Shown here piece by piece: positions 25,820-32,452 of a stretch of 64,000 nucleotides of DNA. This DNA comes from Fundidesulfovibrio putealis DSM 16056 (GTDB taxonomy: Bacteria; Desulfobacterota; Desulfovibrionia; Desulfovibrionales; Desulfovibrionaceae), in the NCBI RefSeq assembly GCF_000429325.1, contig NZ_AUBQ01000015.1, positions 124,001 through 188,000 of the forward strand, in the 5' to 3' direction. The notes under the pieces were generated by a model, which ran no database searches, had not been told where the DNA came from, and was given only the letters and a program-made list of their open reading frames with translations. The position numbers and the translations under genes are program-made. Each line of letters starts with the position of its first letter. Position 1 is the first letter of the stretch.

Positions 25820-26391
25820 TCCTTGGCTACGCACGAGTATCCACTACCAAGCAGGAACTTGAGAGCCAGGTCAAACGCCTGGAGTCTGCCGGGGTGACAA
25901 AAATCTTCACCGACGTCATGAGCGGGAAGCGTTTCGACCGCCCTGGCCTAGCCGAGATGATGGCTTTCGCCCGCGAAGGCGATACTCTTTGTGTTGTCCG
26001 TCTGGATCGTTTGGGACGCTCCATACGAGAACTCTTGGAGATCGTGGACCATTTCAAGGCGAGGAAAGTGGACTTCAGGTCCTTGGAAGAGCAGCTGGAT
26101 ACAACCACGGCAGCAGGGTCACTGATCTTCCACGTCTTTGCCGCGCTGACCGACTTTGAGCGCCGCCTCATAGCCGAACGCACTCGGGACGGTCTTGCCG
26201 TGGCCATGGCCAAGGGCAACATGCCAGGAAGGCCCAGAATTGAGGACGCCAAGGTCGAACAGGCCATGCGCCTTCTTAGCGAGGGACATACCAAGGCAGC
26301 AGCAGCCCGAGCTGCGGGTATTAGTCGCTCGACCCTGCTTCGTCGTCTCGAACAGCCTAATCACCCATCGATAGCCTTGTTGCAGGCTTAG
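25816..26391 (+). CDS. Serine recombinase of the resolvase/invertase family
   Basis: A 191-residue small serine recombinase. The catalytic N-terminal domain begins MILGYARVSTTKQ, with the nucleophilic Ser in RVST, and continues through VVRLDRLGRSIRELL and FAALTDFERRLIAERT. A C-terminal helix-turn-helix follows (TKAAAARAAGISRSTLLRRL). The GTG start overlaps the Fic stop codon. Typical roles are dimer resolution or DNA inversion; the crossover site is not obvious nearby. Together with ParA downstream it suggests maintenance functions of a mobile element. Confidence 0.9.
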   Translation: MILGYARVSTTKQELESQVKRLESAGVTKIFTDVMSGKRFDRPGLAEMMAFAREGDTLCVVRLDRLGRSIRELLEIVDHFKARKVDFRSLEEQLDTTTAAGSLIFHVFAALTDFERRLIAERTRDGLAVAMAKGNMPGRPRIEDAKVEQAMRLLSEGHTKAAAARAAGISRSTLLRRLEQPNHPSIALLQA

Positions 26392-26483
26392 AAGCCATCG
26401 TGCTAAGTTGAAAATCCAAGTGCATGGCGGGTTAAGGTTTCCCCGCCGCCGCACCGACTGACGCGCTGCCAGCGAGGAATATT

Positions 26484-27611
26484 ATGAGCGACTCTTGTCC
26501 TGAGCCGATCCCTCCGAGGACGGCTTGCCTAGTCCCCCCCGAGGACCTCGCGTTCGATTTGCATAACCCCAGACTGTCTCTTCAGTACGAAGTGAGTCCG
26601 GGGGCTGGCGAAAAAGAATTTATTCTAGCCCTCAAGCGGGCGGCAGACCCAGCTGAACTTTTACTGTCCATCGTCAACAACGGGTACTTGGACATCGAAC
26701 CCATGGTGGTCATGGGTGAGGCTAGGCCCTACCGCGTGTTGGAGGGCAACCGTCGGCTGGCCGCTATTCGCCTCCTGCGTGACCCGCAGTTGGCCAAGGA
26801 CTGCCGTATTTCCCTCCCGGAAATTCCTCCAGGTAAAGACCTGCACTTGGACCAGATATTGGTCATGCGCGTGGAGCATGAGGACGAGGCCCGTGCATAT
26901 ATTGGCTTCAAGCATATCAACGGCCCACACAAGTGGGATTCCCTGGCCAAAGCCAAATATGCTTCAGACTGGTTTGACCAGGGCGGCATCAGCGTGGAGG
27001 AAATATCACAGCGCATTGGTGATTCCTTCGACACCGTGCGTAAGCTCCTTCATGGCTGGAAAGTCCTGAAGCAGGCCAATGACGCAGGCGTCTTTTCCAT
27101 GGAGGACCGTTACCCCACGCGCAAACTTCATTTTTCACACCTCTATGTGGCCCTTACTCGAAGCCAAGTACGCGAGTATCTGGGGTTACCAACCACCTTC
27201 TCAGGGGCCGAGATTACCGACAACCCCATCCCGCCCGACAAACTGAAGCAGTTGGGTAAGTTCTGTACGTGGCTCTATGGCAGCAAAAAGGACAGTCATA
27301 AACCCGTAGTCGCATCCCAGAACCCGGATGTCAAAAACCTATCCGAGGTGTTGGCGGACGGAAAAGCTTTGGCCCTGTTGGAAATGCATCGGGACCTGTA
27401 CCGCGCCCATGCCGCACTGACTCCCGATGACGTTCTGTTTCAAGAGGCCCTCTACCGAGCCGAGGATTCCGCAAAAAAAGCCTTAAGCAACGTACATAGC
27501 TATTCTGGTACAGAGACACTGTACAATACTGCACTTACCCTTAAGGAAGTTGCCACCCAACTCTGTTTGAACATGAAAATTCGGCGTGAGGGCGGCGTCC
27601 AGGGGGATTGA
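26484..27611 (+). CDS. ParB/Srx-domain protein of a candidate defence cassette
   Basis: A 375-residue protein. Its first third resembles the ParB/sulfiredoxin fold, including VLEGNRRLAAIRLL, which matches the ParB box with its conserved G-x-R-R. A central helix-turn-helix-like region follows (ISVEEISQRIGDSFDTVRKLLHGW). The C-terminal half is helical and unrecognised. It is not next to the parA gene at 29759, so it is unlikely to be the partition ParB. Instead it is 3 bases upstream of the putative nuclease gene and near the methylase gene. GAGGA precedes the ATG. ParB-fold proteins can be CTPases or nucleases; neither is shown here. Confidence 0.7.
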   Translation: MSDSCPEPIPPRTACLVPPEDLAFDLHNPRLSLQYEVSPGAGEKEFILALKRAADPAELLLSIVNNGYLDIEPMVVMGEARPYRVLEGNRRLAAIRLLRDPQLAKDCRISLPEIPPGKDLHLDQILVMRVEHEDEARAYIGFKHINGPHKWDSLAKAKYASDWFDQGGISVEEISQRIGDSFDTVRKLLHGWKVLKQANDAGVFSMEDRYPTRKLHFSHLYVALTRSQVREYLGLPTTFSGAEITDNPIPPDKLKQLGKFCTWLYGSKKDSHKPVVASQNPDVKNLSEVLADGKALALLEMHRDLYRAHAALTPDDVLFQEALYRAEDSAKKALSNVHSYSGTETLYNTALTLKEVATQLCLNMKIRREGGVQGD

Positions 27612-27614
27612 TCC

Positions 27615-28709
27615 GTGTTCATGTCCGTATACGTTGAAACTCCTGCGTCCAGGCTGGCGGACTGGTTAGAATTCCAGGCCATTATCCATGAATACCGCGA
27701 GGTATCACTGGATCTTTTGTGGGAGGCCATGGGCCTTGCTGAGGATACTCCAGTGGACGCCTTTGGGGAGGAAGACCCTTACGATACTGAAGTGGGAATG
27801 AGCGAAGATACACAACGCGAGCGGGTCCGGGCCAGAGTGGAACGCGAACTAGAGCGTCGCATGGAAGCCTTAGGGCCGACAGCGTATCCTTTTGTCCTAG
27901 CTGATGACGTTCTTTGCTGTACTCTGGATCGCGATGGGGCAACGCCCACAGAAGGGCAGTTGGCCTATTTGCTCTGTCTTCGCCTTAGCATACCTTTGTC
28001 CGAGGTGCTGGATCTGGACAGACTTCCGGCCATTAACACTGGTGTTGAGCGCAACCTTTTCCAGCACTGCGCCAACTTGGCCGCAGCCGGATACCTGGGG
28101 GGGCGGACGTATGCCTTTGGCTGGCCCAGGCCTGACAGAACCGATTTGCTAGGTGCGTTAACTGTGTTGGAAGATGCCATGCAGAGTGAGGGCGTCGTTC
28201 GATCCGCTATTCCCAGGACAGCCCCGCGTAATCCGAAAGACGACCAACTTGATGTCGTGGCTTGGATTCCTCACAACGACGGCCCCGGGTGCGCCTTGAC
28301 CTTGTGGGGTCAGGTGGCCACCGGTAAAGACTGGACGATCAAGGCGTTCAACTCCGACCATGTTGAACTCTTCATGCGTCATTGGTATGCGAAGCCCCCG
28401 ATGTTGAAACCGGTGCGGGCGATGTTTGTTCCCTTCAGCCTTTTTGATGATATCCATGATCGGGACCCTGGAGAGTATGTCGAGACATTACAGCTAAATA
28501 CCATATCGTACGGTATCATCTTTCATCGCTACCGCTTACCTGCCTGCGTGCAACGCGCTTTCAATCGCCCGGAGGACGTTTCGGTCATGAGAGCCCTACC
28601 AAGCGCCGAAGTAGCTCGCCTCCTACGGCAATGGTGGAGTGGTTTTGAAGCGGCACTTCGCCGTGCTGCGATGGGATCAGAAAGGGATCATGCCGCTGAC
28701 GCGGCGTAG
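27615..28709 (+). CDS. Unknown protein with PD-(D/E)XK-nuclease-like motif
   Basis: A 364-residue protein with no clear family. An N-terminal helical part rich in Glu/Arg precedes a segment NPKDDQLDVVAWIPHND followed by LTLWGQVATGKDW. In PD-(D/E)XK-like enzymes a buried Asp (LDVVAW) is followed by a strand with the remaining catalytic residues. A Q-x-A-[ST]-G-x-x-W variant of that strand occurs in some restriction-like families, as I recall. The start may be GTG 27615 or ATG 27621. The 3' end overlaps the convergent methylase gene by 22 bases. I infer a DNA-cleaving partner of the methylase; this is unproven. Confidence 0.55.
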   Translation: MFMSVYVETPASRLADWLEFQAIIHEYREVSLDLLWEAMGLAEDTPVDAFGEEDPYDTEVGMSEDTQRERVRARVERELERRMEALGPTAYPFVLADDVLCCTLDRDGATPTEGQLAYLLCLRLSIPLSEVLDLDRLPAINTGVERNLFQHCANLAAAGYLGGRTYAFGWPRPDRTDLLGALTVLEDAMQSEGVVRSAIPRTAPRNPKDDQLDVVAWIPHNDGPGCALTLWGQVATGKDWTIKAFNSDHVELFMRHWYAKPPMLKPVRAMFVPFSLFDDIHDRDPGEYVETLQLNTISYGIIFHRYRLPACVQRAFNRPEDVSVMRALPSAEVARLLRQWWSGFEAALRRAAMGSERDHAADAA

Positions 28710-29554
28710 CGTAGCGGGCTGGGAGGATCAGTCGGAACGCGCATCCAGGGCGGAAGAATGAGCAATTCCGTTGCGAAACGCTTTACTTGTGCGCTGTAGC
28801 GCAACGACACCGGCGTTATCCGAGCCCAGGCGTAGAGTTCCCGAATCAAGGGATGGTCGTCGTACGTCAACACCCAGGGTAATCCTGGATGAGACTTGAG
28901 CCAGTCGGACAGTCGGGTATGGTGTTCGGGGCGGAAGGAGTTCATGTACAAGTGTCGCCCTTGGCCCACATATGGCGGATCAAGAAAGAGAAATGGTGGC
29001 CGCTTGGCCACAGCTTCCAGAAATTCCAGAGCGTCTAGGCTGCTGACGCTGATGCTTCCGCGCCACGCCGCCAAGCGGGCAATTCGCTGTGTCAGTCGAG
29101 CGGGGTTATAGCGCGCAGTTATGGGGTATGCTCCTGTTTGTTCCAATCCCCCGATTGGGCGGCCCCGCAAGATTCCCGAACGGTTTACCCGGTTCAGATA
29201 GAAGGTGGCGAACCCTCGGGTTGTGAGGTCGTGCCCTTCTGGACGTTCCCACACAGCACGTTGTCGACGCCACTCATCTACCGTCACCGGCGTATCTTGC
29301 AACAATCGTAAGAAGTTGTCTGTGTCGCTAAGAGCAGCCAACCAAAAATCACGGATAGCAGGGTCAGCGTCATTAAGAGCCAAACGTGAGGCTTTCCCAG
29401 CGTAAAGTAACGCGATGGAAGCCCCGGCCCCACCAGCAAAAGGTTCAGCTACAGTCCAGCCCGTAAGACCATTGGTTTCCATGAGCGAAGCCAAGTATGC
29501 GGCCATGGCACTTTTCCCACCAGGGTATCGTAAGGGGCTAAAGATCGTTGCCAT
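28688..29554 (-). CDS. dam: Dam-type (D12 class) adenine-N6 DNA methyltransferase
   Basis: A 288-residue methylase with the D12-class order. RYPGGKSAMAAYLA is followed by the AdoMet-binding AEPFAGGAGASIALL, and later the catalytic FLFLDPPYVGQG with DPPY. Related enzymes methylate adenine, often in GATC, but the target here cannot be read from sequence. It converges on the putative nuclease gene and overlaps its end by 22 bases, so the cassette is compact. Solitary methylases on mobile elements protect against host restriction; next to a possible nuclease it may instead be the modification half of a system. Confidence 0.9.
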   Translation of the reverse strand: MATIFSPLRYPGGKSAMAAYLASLMETNGLTGWTVAEPFAGGAGASIALLYAGKASRLALNDADPAIRDFWLAALSDTDNFLRLLQDTPVTVDEWRRQRAVWERPEGHDLTTRGFATFYLNRVNRSGILRGRPIGGLEQTGAYPITARYNPARLTQRIARLAAWRGSISVSSLDALEFLEAVAKRPPFLFLDPPYVGQGRHLYMNSFRPEHHTRLSDWLKSHPGLPWVLTYDDHPLIRELYAWARITPVSLRYSAQVKRFATELLILPPWMRVPTDPPSPLRYAASAA

Positions 29555-29581
29555 GGTTTTGGCCTAGCATAAACACCCTCC

Positions 29582-29591
29582 GGTGGCCACC
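29582..29591. promoter_or_regulatory. Palindrome in the dam-parA divergent gap
   Basis: GGTGGCCACC is fully self-complementary and lies in the 204-base divergent gap 29555-29758. That gap also has AT-rich promoter-like sequence (TAATAT near 29707) and one AAAGCACGAAA motif. It could be an operator or a centromere-like site for the ParA pair. Confidence 0.35.
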
Positions 29592-29666
29592 AGGAATTTT
29601 GAGGCTTCCCGCAGACTGCGGCAGGCACGAGCAACCATTTGACCTGGTCCGGCAGTGTTTGCTTTT

Positions 29667-29677
29667 TTTCGTGCTTT
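29667..29677 (-). repeat. AAAGCACGAAA intergenic motif, copy 1
   Basis: The core lies in a run of A on the minus strand. Related copies are at 35036, 43875 and 57299, all at gene junctions of the mobile element. Confidence 0.4.
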
Positions 29678-29758
29678 TTTGATTGCCATATTTTTTGTTG
29701 CCGTGTTAATATCTTTTCTGGCTTGAACAGAAGTACGTCAACCCGAGAGGACGAAAGC

Positions 29759-30394
29759 ATGAAAACCATAGTTCTTGCTAGCCAGAAAGGAGGTGCAGGA
29801 AAGACCACCCTGGCCGCTCATCTGGCCGTGATGGCGGAGAAGGCCGGTGACGGGCCATGCGTGCTCATCGACACTGACCCGCAGGCAAGCCTAGCCGCAT
29901 GGTGGAACGGTCGAGAGGAAGAAACCCCTGCCTTTGCACCAACGAACTTGAAGGAGCTTCCAGCCAAGCTGGAGGCCTTGGCCCTGGCCAAGTTCAAATT
30001 TGCCATCATCGACACCCCCCCGGCCATAACCGAATCGATCCGGGCGGTTGTGTCACTTGCTGATTTCGTCCTGATCCCGACTAGGCCGAGTCCTCATGAT
30101 CTCCGGGCCGTGGGGTCAACCGTGGAGCTTGCCGCAGGGGCACAACGCCCGTTCGCATTCGCTCTGACCCAGGCTAAGGCAAATTCCAAAATCACTGTGC
30201 AAGCCATGGGCGCACTCTCTGAACATGGCGTTGTCGCCTCGGCGATCATCCATGACCGGGTTGATTTTGCCTCATCTATGGTGGATGGCCGTACGGTTCT
30301 GGAGATTGACCCGCGTGGACGTTCAGCGTCTGAGGTGGCCGAGCTATGGAAATTCTGCAAAAAACGAATTAACGATAACAAGAAAGCCAGATAG
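29759..30394 (+). CDS. parA: ParA-type partition ATPase
   Basis: From the ATG at 29759 (GAGAGGA upstream) the 211-residue product has the deviant Walker A box KGGAGKTT near residue 10, a Walker A'-like IDTDPQASLAAW and the Walker B region AIIDTPPA. These are features of small ParA/Soj-type ATPases that position plasmids or integrative elements. It lacks the N-terminal DNA-binding extension of larger plasmid ParAs. A ribbon-helix-helix-like partner gene follows 15 bases downstream, as in ParA-ParG type modules. Confidence 0.92.
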   Translation: MKTIVLASQKGGAGKTTLAAHLAVMAEKAGDGPCVLIDTDPQASLAAWWNGREEETPAFAPTNLKELPAKLEALALAKFKFAIIDTPPAITESIRAVVSLADFVLIPTRPSPHDLRAVGSTVELAAGAQRPFAFALTQAKANSKITVQAMGALSEHGVVASAIIHDRVDFASSMVDGRTVLEIDPRGRSASEVAELWKFCKKRINDNKKAR

Positions 30395-30409
30395 CAAGAG
30401 GAAGAGACC

Positions 30410-30655
30410 ATGTCCAAGAAGCCCGCTCCCCTTTCCGCCGGTTTGGTCGCCAAAAAGGGACAAGCCGCAGTTGGAGACGATGCAACCCCAAGGCAGCTGG
30501 AACAAAAGAACACGACGGTAGCTCACCTGAATTTCACCGTAGATGCCGATTTTCGGCGGCGTTTTAAGATGCGCGCAGCCGAGTCAGGCTTGAAGCTCAA
30601 TGAGCTTCTGCGGGAAGCACTGGATGCCTGGGAAGAAAAGCAGAAAGCACGTTAG
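30410..30655 (+). CDS. Small ribbon-helix-helix-like partition partner
   Basis: An 81-residue protein with a flexible basic N-terminus. A short strand-helix-helix segment (VAHLNFTVDADFRRRFKMRAAESGLKLNELLREALDAWEE) is typical of ribbon-helix-helix DNA binders such as ParG or CopG. It begins 15 bases after parA with AGAGGA upstream. It probably binds the partition site, represses the operon and stimulates ParA. Confidence 0.75.
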   Translation: MSKKPAPLSAGLVAKKGQAAVGDDATPRQLEQKNTTVAHLNFTVDADFRRRFKMRAAESGLKLNELLREALDAWEEKQKAR

Positions 30656-30669
30656 CACAAGGCTGCGGA

Positions 30670-32001
30670 CTATCTCTCCAGCTCGTCGCCCCGGCTCCTT
30701 TCGGGAAGGGCACGTTCCGCTTCACTGAAGCGATCCTTGAACATGTCCAGGTCCTTCGAGGCAGCGCCACTCGCTTCGAGACGTGGTCGCCAGTCCTTGG
30801 CAACCTGGAGCATGTCGTGAAGAACGCCCCGAGCTTGGTCTGGTGTAAGCCCGAAGGGCCTCACATCGCTGAGCACGTTTTCCAGGGTGGGCCGGGCTCC
30901 GAGCTTCCCGCAACGGAGGGCCAGCATGTACTTTCGGGCATCCTTGTAGCCTTGAACAGCCGGTGTGATGTCATAAGCTGGCGTCATGCGGACATGGCCA
31001 CGCGTAACAAAGAACGCGTGGTTTTTGGGATGATCGTCCGTGTTCTTGCAAAGAACATTGAAGGCCATCCTTCGGAAAAGCTCAGGACCGGCGTCTACAT
31101 CGCCATGGCGACGAGCTGCCTGAGCAAGGCCTTGGTAGCTCCCCCATCCTTTTTCATCATCTTTGCGCCGATCGGCAAGGGTAAGCCCTGAAATGACATG
31201 CTGGGGGCGGTTGCCTTCATCGCGGTCGAAACGCCGGACGAGCAGGATGTTCATGTCGTTGGTGGTAACGATCTGTGTTTCAGCCGTCTGAATACCGCAA
31301 TCGCGCGCGAGCTGCATGAGCGCATGCTCAAGCATTGGGTCGTTCCAGGCGTCCACCAGCTTAGGGAACTTGGCGATCCATTCTCCTCCCTGGGGGTCTG
31401 TGTATAAGGCCTTCGGGCGACTTCCGCCCACCAATGAACCGCTGAAGGCCATGGCGCGGAACAGGGGGCTGGAAAGATCGTCGCGCAACTGAGCCAGCGT
31501 CCCTTCCTCGACGTGCGTCTCGATCTTGGCCAGCATCCCGGCGATGAGTTCCAAATCATTGACGGGCTTCATGAGCGAAGGGCCGTCATACCATTCAGCC
31601 ATGGAGGCGGGGCCTTTGAGGTCGGGGCCGAAGGCCAGGGCACCGATCCTGTGCGGCTCGTGCACGGCTGTGAGGATGTCTATTTCAGGAAGGCTCTCAA
31701 TGGCCGTTGGACAGTAAAGCGATAACAGTCGCCTCCCCCAGGAGTCCGGCGCAACGTCCTCGAACACGTTCGGCAGACAGCCCGTATCACGGAAGGCCAC
31801 AGGGGTCTCCAGGGAAAGGGGCAGACGAACTGGGCTTAACGGGATGGCGTCCGGTAGCCGCCGGTACTTTTGGCCGTATCCGAACTGATACCGGCCCAAA
31901 TCGGGGTCATGGGTGAGCAGCCCGGCGGGCACGTATTTTTTCCCAGGCAAGTAGATGTAAACATAAACTTCTTTGGGCCTAGAAGTCGTACTTGGAGTCA
32001 T
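30670..32001 (-). CDS. hipA: HipA-family Ser/Thr kinase toxin
   Basis: A 443-residue HipA-type protein. Family features are the GGSRPKALYTD loop, EHALMQLARDCGIQTAET, and the kinase core LCKNTDDHPKNHAFFV with its NxDDHxKN catalytic signature and a following DITP. The ATG at 32001 lies inside the end of the antitoxin gene, overlapping it by 23 bases, a usual arrangement for translationally coupled hipBA. The known E. coli enzyme phosphorylates glutamyl-tRNA synthetase and halts growth; the target here is not known. Confidence 0.9.
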   Translation of the reverse strand: MTPSTTSRPKEVYVYIYLPGKKYVPAGLLTHDPDLGRYQFGYGQKYRRLPDAIPLSPVRLPLSLETPVAFRDTGCLPNVFEDVAPDSWGRRLLSLYCPTAIESLPEIDILTAVHEPHRIGALAFGPDLKGPASMAEWYDGPSLMKPVNDLELIAGMLAKIETHVEEGTLAQLRDDLSSPLFRAMAFSGSLVGGSRPKALYTDPQGGEWIAKFPKLVDAWNDPMLEHALMQLARDCGIQTAETQIVTTNDMNILLVRRFDRDEGNRPQHVISGLTLADRRKDDEKGWGSYQGLAQAARRHGDVDAGPELFRRMAFNVLCKNTDDHPKNHAFFVTRGHVRMTPAYDITPAVQGYKDARKYMLALRCGKLGARPTLENVLSDVRPFGLTPDQARGVLHDMLQVAKDWRPRLEASGAASKDLDMFKDRFSEAERALPERSRGDELER

Positions 32002-32329
32002 CGGAGGTCCTTCTGTTGTGCCCGCGCACCCTCTCTGGCAACGACCGCACGGTAATGGCTGTACCCATGGCGTCCTCTCCAGGATCGACCAACTCGCCGA
32101 CACGATAATCTAGTTCAAGCACCCAGAGCACGTGCGTCAAAATGCCCAACGAAACGCCCGGTTCCCCTTTCTCCAGCTTGGCCAGGGTGGGGCGGGTGAT
32201 CCTCGCCCGCTTGGCCAGGTCCTTGGCAGTCAAGCCACGGCGCTTTCTGGCTGTGCGGATATCTCCGCCGAGCTTTCGCAACGTGTCCAGCACGACTTCC
32301 GGCAATGCTTCTTTCGCATCGGTCTTCAT
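31979..32329 (-). CDS. hipB: HipB-like XRE antitoxin
   Basis: From the ATG at 32329 the 116-residue product contains an XRE helix-turn-helix (IRTARKRRGLTAKDLAKRA, then ITRPTLAKLEKGEPG) and a charged, flexible tail that should contact the toxin. It is upstream of and overlaps hipA. An inverted repeat just upstream is a likely operator for autorepression. The ribosome site is weak. Confidence 0.88.
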   Translation of the reverse strand: MKTDAKEALPEVVLDTLRKLGGDIRTARKRRGLTAKDLAKRARITRPTLAKLEKGEPGVSLGILTHVLWVLELDYRVGELVDPGEDAMGTAITVRSLPERVRGHNRRTSDDSKYDF

Positions 32330-32338
32330 GGAAAGTAG

Positions 32339-32382
32339 AGTATGCACAAAGTGTATATTAGGCAATGTCTAGTTTGCATACT
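32339..32382. promoter_or_regulatory. hipBA operator palindrome
   Basis: AGTATGCA (32339-32346) and TGCATACT (32375-32382) are perfect inverted repeats 28 bases apart, directly before hipB. The AT-rich spacer (GTGTATATTA) probably holds the promoter. Confidence 0.65.
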
Positions 32383-32452
32383 CAAGATTCTGATTTTCAC
32401 GTTCCCCCTGGATATTCCTCTGCCTCCAGTCGTCCAGCCTGGCCAAGCCGAG

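Noticed and set aside
26484-27611. ParB-like gene as the partner of the parA gene at 29759
   Set aside because: The two are separated by three kilobases and an opposite-strand gene, and parA already has an adjacent ribbon-helix-helix partner.
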